Source of the DNA: Actinomycetota bacterium
Lineage (GTDB): Bacteria; Actinomycetota; Actinomycetes; Nanopelagicales; Nanopelagicaceae
Assembly: GCA_947450175.1 (NCBI GenBank)
Contig: CANFUR010000003.1
Location: 1 to 36,780 of the forward strand
DNA: 36,780 nucleotides
Direction: 5' to 3'
Position 1 is the stretch's first letter. Each line of letters opens with the position of its first letter. A model generated the notes under the pieces. That model did not search any database. It had not been told where the DNA came from and saw nothing but the letters and a program-made list of their open reading frames with translations. Below, one piece after another: positions 6,623 to 15,836 of this stretch. A program made the translations under genes and the position numbers.

Positions 6623-7540
6623 ATGACGACTCTCGCATCAGGCCATGGAATTGCAACTGTTGCTTCAGGCAAAGTTCTCGATGTCTGGTTTCCTTCACCA
6701 ACGTTGAGTGCACTTACTGCAGAAATTCCAAGTGAACTAATGCTTTTGGTTGGAAATGATGATGCGCGCGCGATTACTAGGGAAATAGTGAGTCTTGAGA
6801 TTGACATCACCCAAGCTCCAAAAGATGCTGCGGATGCATACTTGCGATTGCATTTACTTTCACACCGCCTGGTCAAACCACATGGTTTGGCACTTGATGG
6901 AATATTTGGATTGCTCAATAACGTCGTGTGGACCTCGTTTGGACCATGCGCAGTTGAAGGTTTCGAATTAACACGTGCACGCTTAAAGGCCAAGTACGGT
7001 CATGTCACTGTTTTCTCAGTAGATAAATTTCCTCGAATGGTGGATTACGTAATTCCAAGTGGAGTTCGTATTGCCGATGCAGATCGAGTTCGTCTTGGTG
7101 CACATTTAGCGTCGGGTACAACGGTGATGCACGAAGGTTTTGTTAACTTCAATGCTGGCACACTCGGAACTTCTATGGTTGAAGGTCGAATTTCTGCTGG
7201 TGTTGTAGTTGGTGACGGTTCCGATATTGGGGGCAGTGCTTCAATTATGGGAACTTTAAGCGGTGGAGGTAAAGAGGTAATTTCAATCGGTGAAAAGACT
7301 TTACTTGGAGCAAACTCTGGATGTGGAATTTCCCTTGGTAATAACTGTGTCATCGAAGCTGGTACGTACATAACTGCTGCCTCAAAGATTCGTCTACCTG
7401 ATGGTGCAATCGTTAAAGCTGCAGCTTTATCTGGGGGACATAATTTACTCTTTCGCCGTAATTCACTAGATGGAGCACTTGAAGCTATTAATCGCACCGG
7501 TGCTTGGGGTGGGCTTAATTCAGTTTTGCACGCTAACTAA
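6623..7540 (+). CDS. dapD: Tetrahydrodipicolinate N-succinyltransferase DapD, actinobacterial type
   Basis: This enzyme transfers succinyl from succinyl-CoA to tetrahydrodipicolinate in the lysine/meso-diaminopimelate pathway, which supplies peptidoglycan. The 305-residue protein has an N-terminal mixed domain and then a left-handed beta helix of hexapeptide repeats (from about residue 145), including MVEGRIS, VVGDGSDIGGSASIMGTLSGGG and the ANSGCGISLG turn. The N-terminus (GIATVASGKVLDVWFPSP) resembles the actinobacterial form rather than the shorter E. coli enzyme. The ATG is 6 nt after TAGGCT, fitting a leaderless start. The 3' end overlaps the convergent SpoIID-like gene by 21 bp. Confidence 0.93.
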   Translation: MTTLASGHGIATVASGKVLDVWFPSPTLSALTAEIPSELMLLVGNDDARAITREIVSLEIDITQAPKDAADAYLRLHLLSHRLVKPHGLALDGIFGLLNNVVWTSFGPCAVEGFELTRARLKAKYGHVTVFSVDKFPRMVDYVIPSGVRIADADRVRLGAHLASGTTVMHEGFVNFNAGTLGTSMVEGRISAGVVVGDGSDIGGSASIMGTLSGGGKEVISIGEKTLLGANSGCGISLGNNCVIEAGTYITAASKIRLPDGAIVKAAALSGGHNLLFRRNSLDGALEAINRTGAWGGLNSVLHAN

Positions 7541-8755
7541 AGTAAACCAAGCAGAAGGAATCTTCGTTCTGCTTCTAAATGTTTCACCTCTTAAAACTAC
7601 TTTCATACCATCACTCGAAGTTGCTTGAATTTGAGCGACAGTCCCACTTTCATTTGTATTAAGAATTTCAAGAGATTCAACGTCAGGTAAAGCAAAAGCA
7701 GCTGCAACGACGCTTTGTGGTACCTCTCGATTCCACGTTACAAAGCGTGGATTTAAAGTCAGATCAAGTGAACCAGGATCATCAACTATTTGGGTATAGG
7801 CCTTTGTACTCCCCCACGCATTTTCTGCCAACTCAGTCTTTCCCCCAGAGGATGAAAAGAAATATGCAGTAATCGGTGCTCCGCCTTGTGTAATAGTTAG
7901 ACCAGCTGTGCGCGTAACTGTATCTTTCCAAATCGCTCCATACTTTTTTTCAATCTCTTTTGCATAACCTAGAAAAGTTTGATCAGTAATAACTCCATAT
8001 AAATCACAATCGCAGGCATTTCGATAAACTCCTGCCTTACTTAATGCATACGTTCTTGAAGCGATTGCTTGAGCCTCTAATGCAGCTACCGGCCAATAAG
8101 AGGGCATTTCACTGACACCCCATAAATATTCATCTGCAAGCCGCACTGAATTAGTCATTTCGATTCGGTATCCAGCAGGGCTCTTAACTGCCTTCAATTG
8201 AATCTGCCCGTAGCGATATTTTTGTGTCAACCCAGAACTATTAACGGCTACTACTGTGTCAGGACCTTCTAGATAACGTGTACCGCTCCAGCGAACTGTA
8301 AAAAACTTATTTCTTGCAAATACGACAGAAGTGTTTCCAATCGTTACTTTTGGACTGATTGTCGAACCAATAATTGAAAAACTAAGTGAAGTGCCCGATG
8401 CGATAGGAAGAACGTCGCTTTGATTTGATATGTCACCTTGATATATCTGTATCAGACTATCTTTTGTTGAACTAGTAATTTTTGCGGTATTTAACAAATG
8501 CCCAATATTTACACGCAAGATTTTTGAATCATCTAGCTGTTCTATGGCGATATCTTTATAGAAATATTTAAGAATTTGATCAGAACTTTGTCCTGCAAGT
8601 GCCATAGATCTAGCACCCATTTGGCTCAAGCCAACTCCGTGGCCATATCCCGAACCAGTAAATGAAAAAGATTGAGGAATATCAATGGCATGAGCTTGAG
8701 GAATCACATTAGTAAATAAAAAAAGAAGAGTTAGAAAAGCTTTATACGTCCTCAT
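7520..8755 (-). CDS. Secreted SpoIID/LytB-domain protein
   Basis: This 411-residue exported protein has a signal peptide (hydrophobic core LTLLFLFTNVI, probable cleavage after AHA near residue 23). Then comes GSGYGHGVGLSQMGA, followed by the SpoIID domain with RLADEYLWGVSEMPSYWP, EAQAIASRTYAL and DQTFLGY. In spore formers SpoIID is a peptidoglycan lytic transglycosylase, but nothing else here points to sporulation, so a cell-wall remodelling role is inferred. The order of motifs, with the GYGHGVGLSQ segment near the N-terminus, differs from classical SpoIID. It starts 14 bp inside the end of the ABC ATPase gene, so it is probably part of the surface-polymer operon. Confidence 0.87.
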   Translation of the reverse strand: MRTYKAFLTLLFLFTNVIPQAHAIDIPQSFSFTGSGYGHGVGLSQMGARSMALAGQSSDQILKYFYKDIAIEQLDDSKILRVNIGHLLNTAKITSSTKDSLIQIYQGDISNQSDVLPIASGTSLSFSIIGSTISPKVTIGNTSVVFARNKFFTVRWSGTRYLEGPDTVVAVNSSGLTQKYRYGQIQLKAVKSPAGYRIEMTNSVRLADEYLWGVSEMPSYWPVAALEAQAIASRTYALSKAGVYRNACDCDLYGVITDQTFLGYAKEIEKKYGAIWKDTVTRTAGLTITQGGAPITAYFFSSSGGKTELAENAWGSTKAYTQIVDDPGSLDLTLNPRFVTWNREVPQSVVAAAFALPDVESLEILNTNESGTVAQIQATSSDGMKVVLRGETFRSRTKIPSAWFTLVSVQN

Positions 8756-9539
8756 CTATGGCTGCGCTCTTTCCTACCTGCAAGAATTCACGATAAGCAT
8801 TAATTACAGTGTTGGGCTCACCGCGCATAACAAGTTTACCTTTGTGAATCCAGGCAACATCATTACAAACATCCAGCAGGGTTGCCATTGCATGGCTGAC
8901 CAAAATCAAAGCACGATCATCACTACGAAGCTCTTTGATTCGATTCAACGATTTTTCTTTAAACTTTGCATCTCCGGTGCTTAAAGCTTCGTCAACAATC
9001 AAAATATCTGGACGAACAGTTGCGGCAACAGAAAAAGCTAGACGTGCATACATTCCTGATGAATAAGTGCGCATTGGTGCATCAATTGCTTCTCCTAGCT
9101 CTGAAAATGCAGCTATTTCTTCAAAGTGGGTATCAATTTCCTCACGTGACATTCCCGCAGCTAAGCCGCCAAGGTAAACATTATCTCGACCAGTTAATGA
9201 AGGATTAAAACCCACACCTAGAGCCAACAAAGTGCTTACGCTTCCGTAGACCTCAACACGACCAAGCGTTGGCGGAACAATTCCCGCCATTACTCGCATC
9301 AGCGAAGACTTACCTGCTCCATTTGTTCCGATAATTCCTAGTACATGACCATACTCAACATCAAGATTTACGTGATCTAAAGCATTGATTACACGAGTTT
9401 GTTTTCCGCCACGACCCATCGCTTTAAGCCGAGCTTTTAAAGTTGGACGGCGATCAATCGCAGTTGTGTACGTAAGGCTGAGATCACGAACTGAAACCGC
9501 AATTTCATTTGTCTTATGTGGTTTAGAGACGGACGGCAA
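8742..9539 (-). CDS. Polysaccharide/teichoic-acid export ABC transporter ATPase (Wzt/TagH-like)
   Basis: This is the ATPase subunit of an ABC-2 exporter for a cell-surface glycan. It has the N-terminal extension typical of Wzt/TagH ATPases before Walker A (GTNGAGKSS), the signature YSSGMYARLAFS and Walker B (ILIVDEALS). It lacks the long C-terminal sugar-binding domain of some Wzt proteins. I choose a TTG start at 9539 because AAGGGAG (9547-9553) lies exactly 7 nt upstream, giving 265 residues and a 17-bp overlap with the permease. A TTG at 9575 is the other in-frame option. It sits between its permease and the SpoIID-like gene. Confidence 0.9.
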   Translation of the reverse strand: MPSVSKPHKTNEIAVSVRDLSLTYTTAIDRRPTLKARLKAMGRGGKQTRVINALDHVNLDVEYGHVLGIIGTNGAGKSSLMRVMAGIVPPTLGRVEVYGSVSTLLALGVGFNPSLTGRDNVYLGGLAAGMSREEIDTHFEEIAAFSELGEAIDAPMRTYSSGMYARLAFSVAATVRPDILIVDEALSTGDAKFKEKSLNRIKELRSDDRALILVSHAMATLLDVCNDVAWIHKGKLVMRGEPNTVINAYREFLQVGKSAAIDEDV

Positions 9540-10350
9540 ATTCACGCTCCCTTGATAAGAAGAAGTAAGTGCCAATTAAAAAGATCCCAACAGCCCAACC
9601 AAGAGCAATCAGCAAATGTGAAATATGGGGAACCTGGCCATGAACTAAGGCACGAGACCAGCTATCAAGAATTGGAAAGAGTGGGTTGAATAATTCGAGG
9701 GTTTTTAATTTTGACTTCAAATCGCTTGCTTCATAAAGAATCGGCGACAGATAAAGGAGCGTACGATTCATGTAAGGCAAGAAATTTGTTATATCTCTAA
9801 AATAAACATTGACACATGAAATCGTGATTGCAAGCCCAAGCGCCAAGAGCATGGCTATAAGTAACACTGGAATAGCCCATAACATTTCCCATGAAAAGGC
9901 GAGTCCCAAAATACTTCGAATCACTAAAAAGACGGCCAGAGTTGGCAAGAATTTAATTACTGCAATCACAACAGCAGAAATTGGGAGCATGATACGAGGG
10001 AATGCAGTATTTAAAATCAAACGCTGTCCAGCAGTAATCGACTTCACGCCACCAGTCAGAGAGTTTGATACTAAGTAAAAAAGAAACAATGTGGCGGTTA
10101 AGTGTGCATACCGTGTGCTATCAGAAGAGCCTCGAATGATAACGATGAGCAAGAAATACACTGCAGACAAGAGAAGTGGATTCAAAATTAACCATAACTG
10201 GCCAAATGCTGAATCAAAATGCTGTTCACGTAGTTCAGATCGTGAGTACTCAGAGATAAAAGTTCGACGTGCCCACAAGGATTTCCAGTATGTGCGAAGT
10301 GGCGGCAGGCCAGCGCGAAACGGCTCGTATACCTGCAGCGGCGTGCTCAC
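9523..10350 (-). CDS. Polysaccharide export ABC-2 type permease (Wzm/TagG-like)
   Basis: This 275-residue integral membrane protein has about six helices (for example LNPLLLSAVYFLLIVIIRG, PVLLIAMLLALGLAITIS and LLIALGWAVGIFLIGTYFFL). The N-terminal cytoplasmic segment SRSELREQHFDSAFGQLWLI is characteristic of ABC-2 polysaccharide exporters. With the downstream ATPase it should move a lipid-linked glycan across the membrane. The GTG start overlaps the glycosyltransferase stop as GTGA, so it is translated in the same operon. The exported polymer cannot be identified from sequence. Confidence 0.92.
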   Translation of the reverse strand: MSTPLQVYEPFRAGLPPLRTYWKSLWARRTFISEYSRSELREQHFDSAFGQLWLILNPLLLSAVYFLLIVIIRGSSDSTRYAHLTATLFLFYLVSNSLTGGVKSITAGQRLILNTAFPRIMLPISAVVIAVIKFLPTLAVFLVIRSILGLAFSWEMLWAIPVLLIAMLLALGLAITISCVNVYFRDITNFLPYMNRTLLYLSPILYEASDLKSKLKTLELFNPLFPILDSWSRALVHGQVPHISHLLIALGWAVGIFLIGTYFFLSREREFAVRL

Positions 10351-11357
10351 GGTCGTAAGGCTACCTTAGGCGCCAATGACTTTGGTGATGTTAGAAAGCC
10401 AATACCCCATGTCATATGCATAGTGAGCAATATAAGTGGCAGTGAGACAAACTCTGTAAGTGATTTCCCAATTCTCGCCGATGCAATAAGAATAAATAAC
10501 GCATATGTCAACGCTGGAATGAAAAGGACTGGAGAAACTAGAGAACCCAAAATAACAGATGTCAGAACTCCAAGTACTGTAAATGGAGGCGCTAAATATC
10601 TGTAATTGATTGTGCCTTCGTGTCTGCGAGAGACGACTCGACGCCAGCGACCATATTCAAAATATTGTTTGGCGAGCGCACGTACAGTTCCGCGTGGTCG
10701 ATACGTAACAACTAATCGTGGATCAAAGTAAATAATTCCCCCGGAAGCCCTTAATCGAAAATTCAACTCCCAATCTTGTGCGCGCGTAAATCTTTCATCG
10801 AATCCGCCAACGGCTAACAAAGCTTGCTTCCTAAAAGCACCTAGATAGACCGTATCGACTGGCCCTGCACCACCTCCAGTGTGAAAACGAGAAGCTCCAA
10901 CACCTAGTGAGCTTGTCATTGCTCGTGCAACACTATTTTCAAAAATACTTTGTCCTTCAGCAGCCATAATGCCGCCAACATTTACCGCACCGCTCTCCTT
11001 TAAAATTTCGTAAACAAGTGAGAGATAGTTGTTTGGAATCTTAGAGTGTCCATCAACGCGAACAATGATTGAGTAACGTGTTTGAGCCAACGCACAATTT
11101 AATCCAGCTGCGGTACGTCCGGATGGATTAGCAACCACGACAATACGCGAATCCTTTTTTACCAATGCCTGGGCAATTTTCTCGGTCCCATCTTGTGATG
11201 GTCCAACTGCCAGAATAATTTCCAAATCACCAGCGAAATTCTGGTCAAGAATTGCATTCACAGCCTCTTCTAAATATTTGGCTTCATTGAGAACCGGCAG
11301 GATGACAGAGATTTTAGGCTCCGGTGAGCCATATAACTCATTTGCTGATGTCGTCAT
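10347..11357 (-). CDS. Family 2 glycosyltransferase with C-terminal membrane helices
   Basis: This 336-residue GT-A fold transferase has the N-terminal nucleotide-sugar motif ISVILPVLNE, the metal-binding region RVDGHSKIP and an acceptor-site motif AQDWELNFRLR. Its last 80 residues form two or three membrane helices, as in ExoA-like enzymes that act on lipid-linked sugars. It is the first gene of the minus-strand run of transferase, permease, ATPase and SpoIID-like protein, and diverges from the LCP gene. A TACGGT (11367-11372) ends 9 nt before the ATG, so the leader would be very short. The sugar donor is unknown; UDP-glucuronate from the nearby dehydrogenase is possible. Confidence 0.88.
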   Translation of the reverse strand: MTTSANELYGSPEPKISVILPVLNEAKYLEEAVNAILDQNFAGDLEIILAVGPSQDGTEKIAQALVKKDSRIVVVANPSGRTAAGLNCALAQTRYSIIVRVDGHSKIPNNYLSLVYEILKESGAVNVGGIMAAEGQSIFENSVARAMTSSLGVGASRFHTGGGAGPVDTVYLGAFRKQALLAVGGFDERFTRAQDWELNFRLRASGGIIYFDPRLVVTYRPRGTVRALAKQYFEYGRWRRVVSRRHEGTINYRYLAPPFTVLGVLTSVILGSLVSPVLFIPALTYALFILIASARIGKSLTEFVSLPLILLTMHMTWGIGFLTSPKSLAPKVALRP

Positions 11358-11381
11358 AACCCCTACACCGTATCGCCCAAG

Positions 11382-11387
11382 TAGTCT
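11382..11387 (+). promoter_or_regulatory. -10 element for leaderless LCP gene
   Basis: TAGTCT lies 6 nt upstream of the GTG start, in a 36-bp divergent gap shared with the glycosyltransferase promoter (TACGGT, minus strand, 11367-11372). Confidence 0.55.
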
Positions 11388-11393
11388 TACCCG

Positions 11394-12509
11394 GTGAAAG
11401 CGACGCGGCCCATACGAATTATTACATCGCTGTCCCTTGCTGTCGTTGCGATCTCTGCCTTTTCTTGGCTGGGTTTAGGCCAAGTCAGCGGAGCAATTAA
11501 TCGAGTCGATGTCTTCGGTTCACTTACCAAACGGCCCGACAAACCTACTTCTGCACTTAACTATTTATTAGTCGGTTCGGACACACGTGTTGGATTAACC
11601 AAAGAACAATCGAAATTATTACGAGTGGGTACTACTAAGTCTGCAGCTGGTGCACGCTCTGACACCATGCTTCTTGTTCACATATCTAAGGCACGTGATA
11701 AAGCCACAATTATTTCTATCCCTAGAGATTCACTAGTAACAATCCCTGAACATGAATCTTCTTCCTATAAGGGCAGAATAATTCCAGCAGCTCAAGGCAA
11801 AATAAATGCAGCCTTTTCCTGGGGTGGTGCACCATTGTTAATTCAAACTATTGAGCAAGAAACTAATGTAAAGATTGATCACTACGTTGAAATTGGTTTT
11901 GCTGGATTTGCCGGAATGGTTGATGCATTAGGCGGCATCCAGGTTTGCTCAAAGAGAGATATTAACGATCCAAATAGCCACTTAGTAATGAGCGCTGGAA
12001 TTCATACTCTTGATGGAATTGAAGCTCTCAAATATGTGCGAACTCGTGACTTTGACGGAATGGGCGACTTAGGGCGCATGCAACGTCAGCAACAGTTTAT
12101 GAGCGCGGTATTGCGCAAGGTGACTAGCACTGGCATACTTCTTAATCCAATTAAATTAGTGAATTTTTTTAACGCTGCAATTGCCACAGTTCAAACAGAC
12201 TCGGAGCTCAATCGTAATGACCTGATTGTTTTAGCTAAGCAGCTAAAAAATCTTTCCCCTAGTAAAGTCCGTACTTTGACTATTCCTTTAGGTAATGCCA
12301 ACGCGCGCGTACCCGGACTTGGATCAGTCGTGACCTGGGATTCAGTCTTAGCACCGGATTTATTTAATCGATTACGTGAGGATTTGCCAATTATCGATGA
12401 AGTAACCCCATCTCCATCAGCTTCATCGAGCGCCTCAGCTACTCCAACTGTGATTGATAAATTTAAGACTCGTACCGCCGATGAAAATCCTTGCGGAGCA
12501 CTGAAGTAA
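11394..12509 (+). CDS. LytR-CpsA-Psr (LCP) family glycopolymer ligase
   Basis: LCP proteins attach lipid-linked glycopolymers to peptidoglycan outside the membrane. The 371-residue protein has one N-terminal membrane helix (about residues 8-28) and the LCP catalytic domain. Visible landmarks are LVGSDTR, the acidic/Arg motif ARSDTMLLVHI with ISIPRDS, the helix FAGFAGMVDALGGI, and YVRTRDFDGMGDLGRMQRQQ with conserved Arg residues. The tail is rich in Ser/Thr/Pro/Ala (TPSPSASSSASATPT), which suggests a flexible extracellular segment. The start is a GTG with TAGTCT 6 nt upstream, fitting leaderless transcription. The context of an exporter, a glycosyltransferase and a UDP-sugar dehydrogenase supports surface-polymer attachment. 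Confidence 0.92.
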   Translation: MKATRPIRIITSLSLAVVAISAFSWLGLGQVSGAINRVDVFGSLTKRPDKPTSALNYLLVGSDTRVGLTKEQSKLLRVGTTKSAAGARSDTMLLVHISKARDKATIISIPRDSLVTIPEHESSSYKGRIIPAAQGKINAAFSWGGAPLLIQTIEQETNVKIDHYVEIGFAGFAGMVDALGGIQVCSKRDINDPNSHLVMSAGIHTLDGIEALKYVRTRDFDGMGDLGRMQRQQQFMSAVLRKVTSTGILLNPIKLVNFFNAAIATVQTDSELNRNDLIVLAKQLKNLSPSKVRTLTIPLGNANARVPGLGSVVTWDSVLAPDLFNRLREDLPIIDEVTPSPSASSSASATPTVIDKFKTRTADENPCGALK

Positions 12510-12512
12510 ACT
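12507..12512 (+). promoter_or_regulatory. Possible -10 element for ugd overlapping the LCP stop codon
   Basis: TAAACT lies 7 nt upstream of the ugd ATG, and its first three bases are the stop codon of the LCP gene. The spacing matches the other leaderless starts, but read-through from the LCP promoter is also likely. Confidence 0.4.
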
Positions 12513-12519
12513 CACGCCT

Positions 12520-13830
12520 ATGACTTTGACTCTCTCAGTAGTTGGTTGCGGATATTTAGGCGCCACGCATGCGGCTTGTATGTCCTCACTCGGCTTCACC
12601 GTAATCGGGGTAGACACAGATCCAAACAAAGTTGCAATGCTTCAAAGAGGCGAGCTTCCTTTTTATGAACCAGGTCTAGATACATTACTGGCCGATCAGA
12701 TGAAAACTGGTCGCCTCTCATTTACAACGGATTTTTCTGCAGTTAAAGATGCAGATATTCATTTTGTTTGTGTGGGAACACCACAAAGTAAAGATGGTCT
12801 AGCTGCAGACTTAACCTATGTTCGCTCTGCCGTGGCCGAGATAGCTCCATATTTAAAAGATGGATCACTTGTAGTTGGGAAATCAACTGTTCCAGTTGGT
12901 ACCGCGCAGTCGCTGCGTGATCAACTTGCAAAGACTGCTCCTCAGGCAGATTTAGCGTGGAATCCCGAATTTTTGCGTGAAGGCTTTGCAGTCGAAGATA
13001 CCTTGACACCAAATCGTTTAGTTGTTGGTGTTGCCAATGATCGTGCAGAAGAAATTCTAAAACAGGTTTATGAACCGATCATTGCTTTAGGTACGCCTTG
13101 GATTCGAGCAGATCTGCCTACGGCTGAACTTGTAAAAGTTGCTGCAAACTCGTTTCTTGCAACAAAGATCTCATTTATTAACGCAATGGCTGAAGTTTGT
13201 GAAGCAGCAGGCGGGGATGTAACTGTTCTTGCAAAAGCCATTGGTTATGACCCACGTATTGGAAATAAATTTTTGCAAGCAGGAATTGGATTTGGTGGCG
13301 GGTGCTTGCCAAAAGATATCCGTGCATTTATGGCGCGTGCCGAAGAATTGGGAGCCAAGCAAGCTCTCGAATTCCTACGTGAAATCGATGCAATTAACTT
13401 GCGCGCACGCCACCGTGTTATTGATGTTGTCCGCTCAGAACTTTCAGAAGATCTAACTAAGTACAAAATTGCTGTCTTAGGTGCGACTTTCAAACCAGAC
13501 AGCGATGACGTACGTGACTCTCCAGCTTTAGATATTGCTGCACAATTGCAAGCAGCCGGTGCAGCAGTGGTTGTTCATGACCCTAAGGGTATTGAGCCTG
13601 CCCGCAAGCGTTTCCCAAAGCTTGAGTACACAGAAGTAGTCAACGACGCAGTTAAAGGTGTGGATTTAATACTTCACTTAACTGAGTGGAAGGAATACCG
13701 CGCTATTGATCCCTCAGTTATTTCAGGATTAGTTAAAAACAAAATCATTATTGATGGCCGCAATATGCTCGACCGTGATTTATGGCGAAATGCTGGTTGG
13801 AAATTCCATGCTTTAGGACGTAGTGATTAA
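12520..13830 (+). CDS. ugd: UDP-glucose 6-dehydrogenase
   Basis: This enzyme oxidises UDP-glucose to UDP-glucuronate with two NAD+, giving a precursor for surface polysaccharides. The 436-residue protein has the N-terminal Rossmann motif GCGYLGATHAACMSSLGF, the central helical domain with Lys206 and Asn210 (LVKVAANSF), the catalytic Cys262 in GFGGGCLPKD, and a C-terminal UDP-binding domain starting near LGATFKPDSDDVRDSP. All key residues are present. It lies 10 bp after the LCP gene and overlaps the following CoA-binding gene by 8 bp. Related nucleotide-sugar dehydrogenases (for GDP-mannose or UDP-ManNAc) are the alternatives, but the motifs fit UDP-glucose best. Confidence 0.92.
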   Translation: MTLTLSVVGCGYLGATHAACMSSLGFTVIGVDTDPNKVAMLQRGELPFYEPGLDTLLADQMKTGRLSFTTDFSAVKDADIHFVCVGTPQSKDGLAADLTYVRSAVAEIAPYLKDGSLVVGKSTVPVGTAQSLRDQLAKTAPQADLAWNPEFLREGFAVEDTLTPNRLVVGVANDRAEEILKQVYEPIIALGTPWIRADLPTAELVKVAANSFLATKISFINAMAEVCEAAGGDVTVLAKAIGYDPRIGNKFLQAGIGFGGGCLPKDIRAFMARAEELGAKQALEFLREIDAINLRARHRVIDVVRSELSEDLTKYKIAVLGATFKPDSDDVRDSPALDIAAQLQAAGAAVVVHDPKGIEPARKRFPKLEYTEVVNDAVKGVDLILHLTEWKEYRAIDPSVISGLVKNKIIIDGRNMLDRDLWRNAGWKFHALGRSD

Positions 13831-14224
13831 CGAGCAAAACACCATCGATCAAGTCCTAGCCATGAAAACTTGGGCGGTAGTTGGTCTTGGAAATAATCCA
13901 GATCGCGCAGCCTTTGGTGTTGCCAAACTATTGCAAGATAAAGGACATCGAATAATCCCTGTTTATCCTCGTGCCGAAATGGTGCATGGTGAAACTGGAT
14001 ACAAAACCCTCGGAGAGATTCCAGAATCAATAGATGTTGTGGATTGCTTCGTTAATTCATCCCATGTCGGAAAAGTAGTTGATGAAGCGATAGCAATCGG
14101 TGCAAAGGCCGTGTGGTTACAATTAGACGTCATCGATCATGAAGCAATAAATCGTGCACAAGAGGCTGGTTTACTCACAATTATGGACCGTTGTCCTGCA
14201 ATTGAGTATCGAAAGAAAAACTAG
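13823..14224 (+). CDS. CoA-binding domain protein (YccU-like)
   Basis: This 133-residue single-domain protein belongs to the CoA-binding family, a Rossmann-like fold also found in succinyl-CoA synthetase. It has [20 protein letters not shown] (binding loop), [27 protein letters not shown] and KAVWLQLDV near the end. Its biochemical role is generally unknown. The GTG start at 13823 overlaps the ugd stop by 8 bp, so it is translated from the ugd transcript. Its stop overlaps the convergent purE stop by four bases (CTAG), leaving no room for a terminator between them. Confidence 0.88.
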   Translation: MINEQNTIDQVLAMKTWAVVGLGNNPDRAAFGVAKLLQDKGHRIIPVYPRAEMVHGETGYKTLGEIPESIDVVDCFVNSSHVGKVVDEAIAIGAKAVWLQLDVIDHEAINRAQEAGLLTIMDRCPAIEYRKKN

Positions 14225-14727
14225 AAACCTGTCTTGTTTGTACGGCGAGCGTTTAGGTTCGCACCTTTTGCTTTAGCCTCACTATTTATTTCTTTTAATG
14301 CTTCGCTAACCTTTGTGCTAATTACAGCATCAGAAATACCTAGAATGCGCGCAGCTAATAATGCGGCATTTTTTGCATTACCCACTCCTACTGTTGCAAC
14401 TGGAACTCCTGCTGGCATTTGAACAATGGAAAGCAATGAATCCATTCCGTCAAGATTTTTTAATGCTACTGGAACTCCGATAACGGGCAATGTAGTCAAA
14501 GATGCAACCATGCCTGGCAAATGTGCCGCCCCACCTGCACCAGCGATAATTACTTTAAAACCTCTTGTCTTTGCGGTTTGTGCAAACTCAACCATTTCAA
14601 GTGGCATGCGATGGGCGGAAACAACATCTGCTTCATAAGAAATTCCAAGTTGGTCCAAAGTTTTTGCTGCCTCTTCCATTACAGGCCAATCAGAGTTTGA
14701 ACCCATGATGATTGCTACATCACTCAT
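14221..14727 (-). CDS. purE: 5-(carboxyamino)imidazole ribonucleotide mutase PurE
   Basis: PurE converts N5-CAIR to CAIR in de novo purine synthesis, after PurK. The 168-residue protein has [12 protein letters not shown] near the N-terminus, the catalytic-site SAHRMP and [10 protein letters not shown], all family hallmarks (class I). I use the ATG at 14727, which gives the normal N-terminus [10 protein letters not shown], with GGAG six bases upstream; a GTG four codons earlier is possible. The start overlaps the purK stop by 8 bp, so purK and purE are coupled. The mutase is complete and ordinary. Confidence 0.95.
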   Translation of the reverse strand: MSDVAIIMGSNSDWPVMEEAAKTLDQLGISYEADVVSAHRMPLEMVEFAQTAKTRGFKVIIAGAGGAAHLPGMVASLTTLPVIGVPVALKNLDGMDSLLSIVQMPAGVPVATVGVGNAKNAALLAARILGISDAVISTKVSEALKEINSEAKAKGANLNARRTNKTGF

Positions 14728-15832
14728 CAATTTCTCCACTCATGTAATCAAGGGCATGTTGAACTTCTTGAGTTAATTCTACGAGGTTATCGCCAAGCAA
14801 ATTAACATGGCCAATCTTGCGCCCTGGGCGTACATCCTTCTTGTAGTGATGAAACTTCAAGTTCGGTGTTCGAGCCATTAAGTGGAGATAGGGGCGATAC
14901 ATATCCTTTTTTTCTGCACCCAAGATATTTCCCATGACAGCAATCGGCGCGGTCATAGCGGGATTGCCTAGAGGTAGATCTAGAACTGCACGCAGGTGCT
15001 GTTCAAACTGAGAAGTAACTGAACCTTCAATTGTCCAGTGGCCCGAGTTATGTGGACGCATTGCCAACTCATTAAGAAAGAACTCGTCACCTTTAACAAA
15101 GATTTCAACTGCCATCACGCCAACAACACCAATCTCATTGGCTATATCAAGTGCAAGTTTTTGCGCTTTTTCACTCATCTCGTTGGAAAGCTGAGGCGCT
15201 GGGGAAATCGTCATTGTGCAAATACCATCCTGCTGCACAGTTTGTGTTGGTGCCCACGTTGTTGCTTGACCATGTGGTGAACGAGCGACCATTACGGCAA
15301 TTTCAAAGTCAAAATCTATTAGTTCTTCAATTAATACTTTCCCAACTTCTTTGAGAATGCTTGCTAATTCCTCATATGAATTTAATTTCCAAACACCACG
15401 TCCGTCATATCCGCCTGTAATAGTCTTAGCAATAACCGGGAATTCTGTGACTTCTTGGGCATTTGTAACCACTGCATACTTTGGCGAAGGAAAATTAGCT
15501 AAACGATCACGCATTGCCGCTTTATCTTGAGAATATATAAAACTTGCAGATCCTGGGCGAACAACTACACCATCAGCCTCTAGAGTTTTAATGATGCTCA
15601 GCGGAATAAGTTCGTGCTCAAAAGTTATTACGTCGCACTTTTTTGCAAATGCTCGAACGGTTTCCAGATCTCTGTAATCTCCAACAATATGATTAGTTAT
15701 TTGCGCAGCACTGTCATCAGAATTATTTGCAAGTAATAGCAGATTAACGCCTAGGGCTGCAGCTGGTGCAACGCTCATGCGGGCAAGTTGCCCAGCACCG
15801 ATTACTCCAACAGTCGGAAATTGATTGCTCAC
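14720..15832 (-). CDS. purK: 5-(carboxyamino)imidazole ribonucleotide synthase PurK
   Basis: This ATP-grasp enzyme carboxylates aminoimidazole ribonucleotide with bicarbonate and ATP to give N5-CAIR, the substrate of PurE. The 370-residue protein has the N-terminal [12 protein letters not shown], central ATP-grasp residues ([35 protein letters not shown]) and the metal-binding [20 protein letters not shown]. The start is GTG, 4 bp after the birA stop, with AAGG just before it. It forms the birA-purK-purE transcript, with purE overlapping downstream. All conserved blocks are present. Confidence 0.95.
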   Translation of the reverse strand: MSNQFPTVGVIGAGQLARMSVAPAAALGVNLLLLANNSDDSAAQITNHIVGDYRDLETVRAFAKKCDVITFEHELIPLSIIKTLEADGVVVRPGSASFIYSQDKAAMRDRLANFPSPKYAVVTNAQEVTEFPVIAKTITGGYDGRGVWKLNSYEELASILKEVGKVLIEELIDFDFEIAVMVARSPHGQATTWAPTQTVQQDGICTMTISPAPQLSNEMSEKAQKLALDIANEIGVVGVMAVEIFVKGDEFFLNELAMRPHNSGHWTIEGSVTSQFEQHLRAVLDLPLGNPAMTAPIAVMGNILGAEKKDMYRPYLHLMARTPNLKFHHYKKDVRPGRKIGHVNLLGDNLVELTQEVQHALDYMSGEIDE

Positions 15833-15836
15833 AGCC

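Noticed and set aside
7520-8755. Sporulation function suggested by the SpoIID domain
   Set aside because: No other sporulation gene is in the window. SpoIID/LytB domains occur in non-sporulating actinobacteria, and the neighbours point to cell-surface polymers.
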